64,000 nt of DNA, taken from NCBI RefSeq assembly GCF_014287475.1, contig NZ_JACOPF010000001.1:496001-560000 (forward strand), given 5' to 3'. The DNA is from Mediterraneibacter hominis (lineage in GTDB: Bacteria; Bacillota; Clostridia; Lachnospirales; Lachnospiraceae). The notes below the pieces were generated by a model. The model saw only the letters and a list, made by a program, of their open reading frames with translations. It made no database searches and had not been told where the DNA came from. Positions within the stretch are counted from its first letter, which is position 1. Each line of letters begins with the position of its first letter. Of this stretch, positions 60,065 through 64,000 are shown one piece after another. The position numbers and the translations under genes are program-made.

Positions 60065-60129
60065 CGCCTCAAATCGCCGAAATTACGCGATTTGAGGCGC
60101 TATCCTCAATCGGCGTTATGACCAACGCC
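60065..60129. repeat. Two hairpins and short CCTCAA(A)TCG repeats after the membrane-protein gene
   Basis: CGCCTCAAATCGC and GCGATTTGAGGCG form a perfect 13-bp stem (60065-60099). GGCGTT and AACGCC form a second (60112-60129). CCTCAAATCG, CCTCAATCGG and CCTCAATCGT (the last just beyond, to 60137) are variants of one motif. No T-run follows, so the first hairpin is not a classical terminator. Confidence 0.75.
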
Positions 60130-60146
60130 TCAATCGTCTGTCTTAG

Positions 60147-60623
60147 TTAATTTTTATCTATTACATCTCCGATAATATCAATAGCTCGATTGACAAAACT
60201 GATTTTTCTCTTGTCTAATAGTGTTCCGTTTTCTGAAATAGACACACAGGCTGTGCTTAACTGGTCATCCTCCGTTTGATTTGGATTTCCCATTAGTGTT
60301 GTCCACTCTACCTCAATATCTGATTTTGCAATACTTGTATTACATTCAACTTCATATTGTAAAGGTTCAAAAAATTTTGAATTGGATTTTGAATTGACTA
60401 AAATCTTATCATCTTCATTCTGATATATTTCCACAGTATAAGTTACAATATCCTCTTCCTTTTCGACATATTCCTTATTTGGAGATATTGTTTCTTCATA
60501 GATCAGCGTCATATCATCCGTTGAAATTATATCATCACTGCTTTTTTTGGAAGAACACCCGCCTAAACTAAACACTAATAAAAATAGGAAGCAAACAAAG
60601 CCTCGTGCATTTTTGATTTTCAT
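60147..60623 (-). CDS. Unknown lipoprotein
   Basis: A 158-residue exported lipoprotein. The signal MKIKNARGFVCFLFLLVFSL ends in a GGC lipobox with Cys23. The mature part is acidic, with no recognised domain (EVEWTTLMGNPNQTEDDQLSTACVS contains two of the few notable features). ATG 60623 follows GAGGTGCTGCCA; GTG 60632 lies inside that site. It may continue the rsfS transcript on the minus strand, 36 bases away. Function unknown. Confidence 0.7.
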   Translation of the reverse strand: MKIKNARGFVCFLFLLVFSLGGCSSKKSSDDIISTDDMTLIYEETISPNKEYVEKEEDIVTYTVEIYQNEDDKILVNSKSNSKFFEPLQYEVECNTSIAKSDIEVEWTTLMGNPNQTEDDQLSTACVSISENGTLLDKRKISFVNRAIDIIGDVIDKN

Positions 60624-60659
60624 TGGCAGCACCTCAAATCGTATTTTTTGTAATTATTT

Positions 60660-61013
60660 TTACATAAGTTCTTCGACGCTTACAACTCTCCCATCGCGCC
60701 AGATTCTTTCCAGATCATAAAACAATCTGTTTTCTTTATCAAAGATGTGGACAATAATGTCACCAAAATCCAATAATACCCAGCTTCCGGACTGATAGCC
60801 TTCCCTCTGCTTTAACAGGTATCCACTCTTTTGAAGGGTCTCCTCCACATTTTCGACAAGAGCGCGTACCTGACTGTCGCTGTTTCCTGTTGCAATCAGA
60901 AAATAATCCGCCATAACAGAAATTCCTGTAATGTCAATTATCTGTATGTCCTCTCCTTTTTTTTCATCCAGCGCCTGCCATGCAAGACGCGCCATTTCTC
61001 TTCCCTGCTCCAT
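60660..61013 (-). CDS. rsfS: Ribosome silencing factor RsfS
   Basis: A 117-residue protein that binds bL14 (uL14) and blocks subunit joining under starvation. GEDIQIIDITGISVMADYFLIATGNSDSQVRALVENVEE, SGSWVLLDFGDIIVHIFDKENRLFYDLERIW are hallmark blocks. It is the last core gene of the obg-nadD-yqeK-rsfS order. Starts 12 bases after yqeK. Confidence 0.96.
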   Translation of the reverse strand: MEQGREMARLAWQALDEKKGEDIQIIDITGISVMADYFLIATGNSDSQVRALVENVEETLQKSGYLLKQREGYQSGSWVLLDFGDIIVHIFDKENRLFYDLERIWRDGRVVSVEELM

Positions 61014-61025
61014 ATTCCTACCCTT

Positions 61026-61604
61026 TCATTTCGTTTCTTCTTTTTTATAATATGCGTACGTTTCTATTGTCATAGCATCAATCGGTTTCCCTGCCGTATT
61101 TAAATACTCGATTGTACCCTTTGCAGACAACGCTACTGCCCTGTCAATATTATGGAACGCCGCTGCCCTTATAGCAGAGAGCCCTGGTATTTCTCTCCTT
61201 CCTGGTTCTATATAATCTGCAATATAGATAATCTTTTCCAAAAGTGTCATTTCAGGACGGCCGGTCGTATGAAAGCGGATTGCAGATAAAATCTCGTCAT
61301 CCGCAATACCATACTCATATTCTGCCAGATATGCCCCCAGCTTGGCATGTACCAGAGAAGGCATCATACGCTCTGCGTCAGTAAGCGAAATCTCTTTCTC
61401 TTTACATCGCTCGATCTGCTCTTTGGAAGTACCGTACTTTCCACAGTCATGCAAAAGGCCTGCCAGCATTGCCTGATGCAGATTCGCACTGTGGCACATT
61501 GCAAGCGAAGCAGCCGTATACATAACACCCAGAGTATGTTCATACCGTTCCTTCTTCAAATTTTTTTTCAAGAGGGTCTGTATTTCTAAATATCTTTCAT
61601 CCAT
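61026..61604 (-). CDS. yqeK: YqeK-type HD-domain bis(5'-nucleosyl)-tetraphosphatase
   Basis: Hydrolyses Ap4A symmetrically. Length 192. The HD site is visible as LGVMYTAASLAMCHS... LAGLLHDCGKYGTSKEQIERC, VHAKLGAYLAEYEYG and IRFHTTGRPEMTLLEKIIYIADYIEPGR, including metal-binding His and the terminal Asp. ATG 61604 overlaps the nadD stop; the upstream ATG 61625 is not supported. Operon position between nadD and rsfS is the standard one. Confidence 0.94.
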   Translation of the reverse strand: MDERYLEIQTLLKKNLKKERYEHTLGVMYTAASLAMCHSANLHQAMLAGLLHDCGKYGTSKEQIERCKEKEISLTDAERMMPSLVHAKLGAYLAEYEYGIADDEILSAIRFHTTGRPEMTLLEKIIYIADYIEPGRREIPGLSAIRAAAFHNIDRAVALSAKGTIEYLNTAGKPIDAMTIETYAYYKKEETK

Positions 61605-62250
61605 CTTGCTTCCCTGCCTTATCACTTTCTTCTCTGTATAGAGAATTCTGTTTTATATATTCTGCAACAGAGTCTGGCACCATATAGTGTATACTCAATC
61701 CTTTTGACGCCCTCTGGCGAATCGTTGTCGAGGAAATTTCTAGAAGCGGTGCGCGCAGAAGCTCGATACGAGCGCCGTATTTTTCAGAAAGATAAGCAAT
61801 CTGGCGTTCCATATCTTTTACATCCTTGTCGTCCCGCATAGCTGCAAGGATCGTACATGTAGGAAAAATTTCTTTAAAAAAGCGCCACTTTTCAATGGCA
61901 AAAAGAGAATCTGCCCCCAAAATAAAATAAAATTCGCAGTCTGGATAGGCGCTGTTAAACTCCTGCATAGTACGATACGTATAAGAGTGTCTCACCGCAG
62001 AAGCTTCATGGAGAGAAAGCTTAAAATGAGGCACTCCCAAAATAGCAAGACGTATCATCTCCACACGGTGTTTTAACGCCTTCTCATCCTCTGTTCTGTC
62101 GTTATGTGTAGCCGTATCCTTATGAGGCGGATTGCCATTTGGAAGAAACCAGATTTCATCCAGCCCGAAATCCTCATAGGCAAACTCTCCAAGCAGAAGA
62201 TGTCCTATATGGACAGGGTCAAACGTACCGCCCATTATCCCTATTTTCAT
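61597..62250 (-). CDS. nadD: Nicotinate-nucleotide adenylyltransferase NadD
   Basis: Forms deamido-NAD from nicotinate mononucleotide and ATP. The Rossmann signature MGGTFDPVHIGHLLLG, LPNGNPPHKD, and the C-terminal SSTTIRQRAS are intact. ATG 62250 with AGGTGA just upstream begins MKIGIMGG and is preferred over GTG 62259. Length 217. Sits between yhbY and yqeK. Confidence 0.96.
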   Translation of the reverse strand: MKIGIMGGTFDPVHIGHLLLGEFAYEDFGLDEIWFLPNGNPPHKDTATHNDRTEDEKALKHRVEMIRLAILGVPHFKLSLHEASAVRHSYTYRTMQEFNSAYPDCEFYFILGADSLFAIEKWRFFKEIFPTCTILAAMRDDKDVKDMERQIAYLSEKYGARIELLRAPLLEISSTTIRQRASKGLSIHYMVPDSVAEYIKQNSLYREESDKAGKQDG

Positions 62251-62259
62251 ACATCTCAC

Positions 62260-62550
62260 CTATGGAAGAACAATTTTTTTCTTATTATCCTTCCCCTCTT
62301 TATATAGAACAATTTTCTTGCCAATCACCTGTACAACCTGCGCGTGTGTTCTTTCTGCTAAAATCTGCGCCAGCTCTTTTGGATCATCCCCACAGTTTTG
62401 CAGCACGCTTAATTTGATCAGCTCTCGTGCTTCCAGAGCCTCGGAAACCGCCTCTGTCAAGCCTGGCGTCATGCTGGACTTTCCTATTTGAAAAATAGGC
62501 TCCATTGTCATAGCAAGGCTCTTTAAATAAGCTCTTTGTTTTGTCGTCAT
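62260..62550 (-). CDS. yhbY: YhbY/CRM-domain ribosome assembly protein
   Basis: A 96-residue CRM-domain RNA-binding protein associated with 50S assembly. KQRAYLKSLAMTMEPIFQIGKSSMTPGLTEAVSEALEARELIKLSVLQN and the QVIGKKIVLY strand are characteristic. The ATG follows CAGGAGAAAAAGAA. Lies between obg and nadD in the usual order. Confidence 0.94.
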   Translation of the reverse strand: MTTKQRAYLKSLAMTMEPIFQIGKSSMTPGLTEAVSEALEARELIKLSVLQNCGDDPKELAQILAERTHAQVVQVIGKKIVLYKEGKDNKKKIVLP

Positions 62551-62568
62551 TTCTTTTTCTCCTGTTTC

Positions 62569-63852
62569 TTATTTATAATAATCAAACTGAAGCCCGTACA
62601 TTTTTACGGTATCACCTTCCTGGATACCTGCCTGTTCAAGCTGTTCTAAAATACCTGTATCCTTTAAAAATTTCTGGAAAAATGCAAATCCTTTTTCTGA
62701 ATCTAAATTGGTATATCCAAGCATTTTTTCAATCTTGGGACCCTCTACTACATAGATGTCCTCCTCCTTCTCCACTGTAAAAGGAAGATCCTCATAGATT
62801 AACTCATCCTCCGGAAAATATTCCTGTTCAAATACAACGGGCGCATCATCCATGGATTCCAACTGTCCGCTTACATAGTATAAAAGCTTGGAAATTCCCT
62901 GTCCAGAAACACCAGATATAGGAAATACAGGTATTCCCTGCGGCTCAAATTCTTTTCTTAAACGTTCCACCGGATCTGCTTCTTTATCATATATCAAGTC
63001 TGTCTTATTTGCCGCAATCACCTGTGGGCGCCTTGCAATTTCTGGATTATATGCTTTTAATTCCGCATTGATTTTATAGATGTCCTCAACTGGATCACGT
63101 CCCTCTGTACCAGCGGCATCTACAACATGTATCATTAACTTTGTACGTTCAATATGGCGTAGAAATTCATGTCCAAGTCCCACGCCTTCAGATGCTCCCT
63201 CAATCAATCCAGGTATGTCTGCCATCACAAATCCCTTTGCTCCTTCTAAGTCTACAACACCCAGATTCGGATTCAAGGTCGTAAAATGATAATTGGCAAT
63301 CTTAGGCTCGGCATTCGTGACACGTGAAAGCAAGGTAGATTTTCCTACGTTTGGAAAACCAACCAGCCCGACGTCTGCAATTACCTTTAATTCCAACAAA
63401 ACCTCCAGCTCCATTGCAGGCTGCCCTGGCTGTGCATACTTGGGAACCTGCATAGTTGCAGTGGCAAAATGTTGGTTGCCAAGCCCGCCTTTGCCTCCCT
63501 TTAACACAATCTGCCGTTGATTATCGCCGGACATGTCAGCTACTACTTTGCCGGTTTTTGCCTCTTTGACAACCGTTCCCTCCGGAACATACAGGATTAA
63601 GTCCTTTCCGTCCTTTCCGTGGCATTTTCGCTTTCCGCCTTCTTCCCCGTCACCCGCTGCATATTTCCTTTTATGTCTAAAATCTACCAGGGTATTTAGT
63701 CCTTTGTCAACTTCAAAAATCAGATCGCCGCCTTTACCTCCGTCGCCGCCATCCGGCCCTCCATTTGGAACATACAATTCTCTGCGAAAGCTACAGTGCC
63801 CGTCGCCGCCTTTACCGGATCTTATAAATACCTTTGCTCTGTCTGCAAACAT
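62569..63852 (-). CDS. obg: GTPase Obg (CgtA)
   Basis: Essential 50S-assembly GTPase. The glycine-rich N-terminal OBG fold (SFRRELYVPNGGPDGGDGGKGGDL) is followed by the G domain: P-loop LVGFPNVGKSTLLSRV at about 163, DIPGLIEGASEGVGLG, and NKTD. The C-terminal OCT domain contains YVVEGPKIEKMLGYTNLDSEKGFAFFQKFL. Length 427. The ATG follows AAAAAGGAGTATTT on the minus strand. Confidence 0.98.
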   Translation of the reverse strand: MFADRAKVFIRSGKGGDGHCSFRRELYVPNGGPDGGDGGKGGDLIFEVDKGLNTLVDFRHKRKYAAGDGEEGGKRKCHGKDGKDLILYVPEGTVVKEAKTGKVVADMSGDNQRQIVLKGGKGGLGNQHFATATMQVPKYAQPGQPAMELEVLLELKVIADVGLVGFPNVGKSTLLSRVTNAEPKIANYHFTTLNPNLGVVDLEGAKGFVMADIPGLIEGASEGVGLGHEFLRHIERTKLMIHVVDAAGTEGRDPVEDIYKINAELKAYNPEIARRPQVIAANKTDLIYDKEADPVERLRKEFEPQGIPVFPISGVSGQGISKLLYYVSGQLESMDDAPVVFEQEYFPEDELIYEDLPFTVEKEEDIYVVEGPKIEKMLGYTNLDSEKGFAFFQKFLKDTGILEQLEQAGIQEGDTVKMYGLQFDYYK

Positions 63853-63907
63853 AAATACTCCTTTTTACCATTTGTTCTACATTTCTAAGTTTATTAAGAA
63901 AAATAGC

Positions 63908-63939
63908 ATAAAAGCCCCAGACCGAAAAGTCTGAGGCTT
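63908..63939 (-). terminator. Hairpin between rpmA and obg
   Basis: On the minus strand AAGCCTCAGAC and GTCTGGGGCTT pair with one G-U, followed by TTTATG. The tail is short, so it may only partly terminate and let obg be read through. Confidence 0.55.
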
Positions 63940-63952
63940 CACTGTTATACTA

Positions 63953-64000
63953 TTATTCAGCCACTGGATAGATAGAAACCTGTTTCTTATCTCTTCCTTT
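63953..64000 (-). CDS. rpmA: Ribosomal protein bL27, last 15 residues (5' end outside window)
   Basis: The minus strand reads KGRDKKQVSIYPVAE and a TAA stop, the characteristic C-terminus of bL27. The rest lies beyond the edge. It completes the conserved rpmA-obg order. Confidence 0.9.
   Translation of the reverse strand, partial: KGRDKKQVSIYPVAE

Noticed and set aside
1-64000. CRISPR arrays, tRNA and rRNA genes, complete insertion sequences or prophage genes
   Set aside because: Reading both strands showed no regularly spaced repeats, cloverleaf-type genes, transposase or phage structural genes. The one recombinase lacks mobile-element context.

Overview
The window reads as core chromosome of an anaerobic, spore-forming low-GC Firmicute, most likely Lachnospiraceae (Clostridia). 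The signs are sporulation-type genes (yqfC, yqfD, bofC-like, spoVB/murJ-like), anaerobic metabolism (formate-tetrahydrofolate ligase, an NfnAB-type transhydrogenase, an iron alcohol dehydrogenase) and gene orders typical of clostridia. The species cannot be fixed from the sequence alone. No rRNA, tRNA, CRISPR array or intact insertion sequence was recognised.

Layout. 0-8.3 kb: one-carbon and redox genes (fhs 3' end, folD, a zinc-ribbon/TPR membrane protein, Fe-ADH, nfnAB, a C_GCAxxG_C_C protein, an FMN-binding protein). 8.3-16 kb: an accessory, decaying stretch with a FKBP-type isomerase, a HelD-like helicase broken by a nonsense codon and a frameshift, rlmH, a divergent XRE/membrane-protein/Cys-rich cassette, a degraded reading frame, VOC and alpha/beta-hydrolase genes, and a deletion junction joining a truncated XRE gene to a truncated, frameshifted lipoprotein gene. 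16-21.3 kb: FUSC-like membrane protein, DnaQ-like exonuclease, HD hydrolase, and a marR-MATE operon behind a 42-bp perfect palindrome. 21.4-29.5 kb: yqfC-yqfD-phoH-ybeY-murJ-like, bofC-like, DUF896, 5-FCL, DUF4250, miaB. 29.5-39.4 kb: mutS-mutL-miaA, a YnbB-like PLP enzyme and two FAD proteins. 39.4-49.7 kb: radC, mreBCD, PBP2, minCDE, rodA, mgsA and a D,D-carboxypeptidase, i.e. the cell-shape and division-site block. 50-56 kb: HlyD-like protein, yggS, sepF, ylmH, lspA, rluD and a cytidylate-kinase-like gene. 56-59.6 kb: TtcA-like protein, XerS-like recombinase, and the divergent yneA-like/lexA pair with four LexA-box-like sites. 59.6-64 kb: a small membrane protein, a lipoprotein, and the minus-strand operon rpmA(partial)-obg-yhbY-nadD-yqeK-rsfS.

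How it fits together. The window combines DNA repair (mutSL, radC, lexA, exonuclease), tRNA and rRNA modification (miaA, miaB, ttcA-like, rlmH, rluD, ybeY) and wall elongation/division (mre, min, PBP2, rodA, sepF, yneA-like). Regulation is readable at several places: a shared -35 box serving two divergent promoters at 11.97-12.02 kb, a MarR operator over its own -10, and LexA boxes inside a consensus promoter for the division-inhibitor-like gene.

Most unusual items: a dispersed palindromic repeat family (3464-3551 and 18652-18816) sharing a 54-bp end; the unclassified XRE-regulated cassette; the rearranged 14.5-15.9 kb pseudogene region; and a hairpin spanning the start of the bofC-like gene. 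No wholly new system could be demonstrated. The repeat family and the XRE cassette are the best candidates for follow-up.
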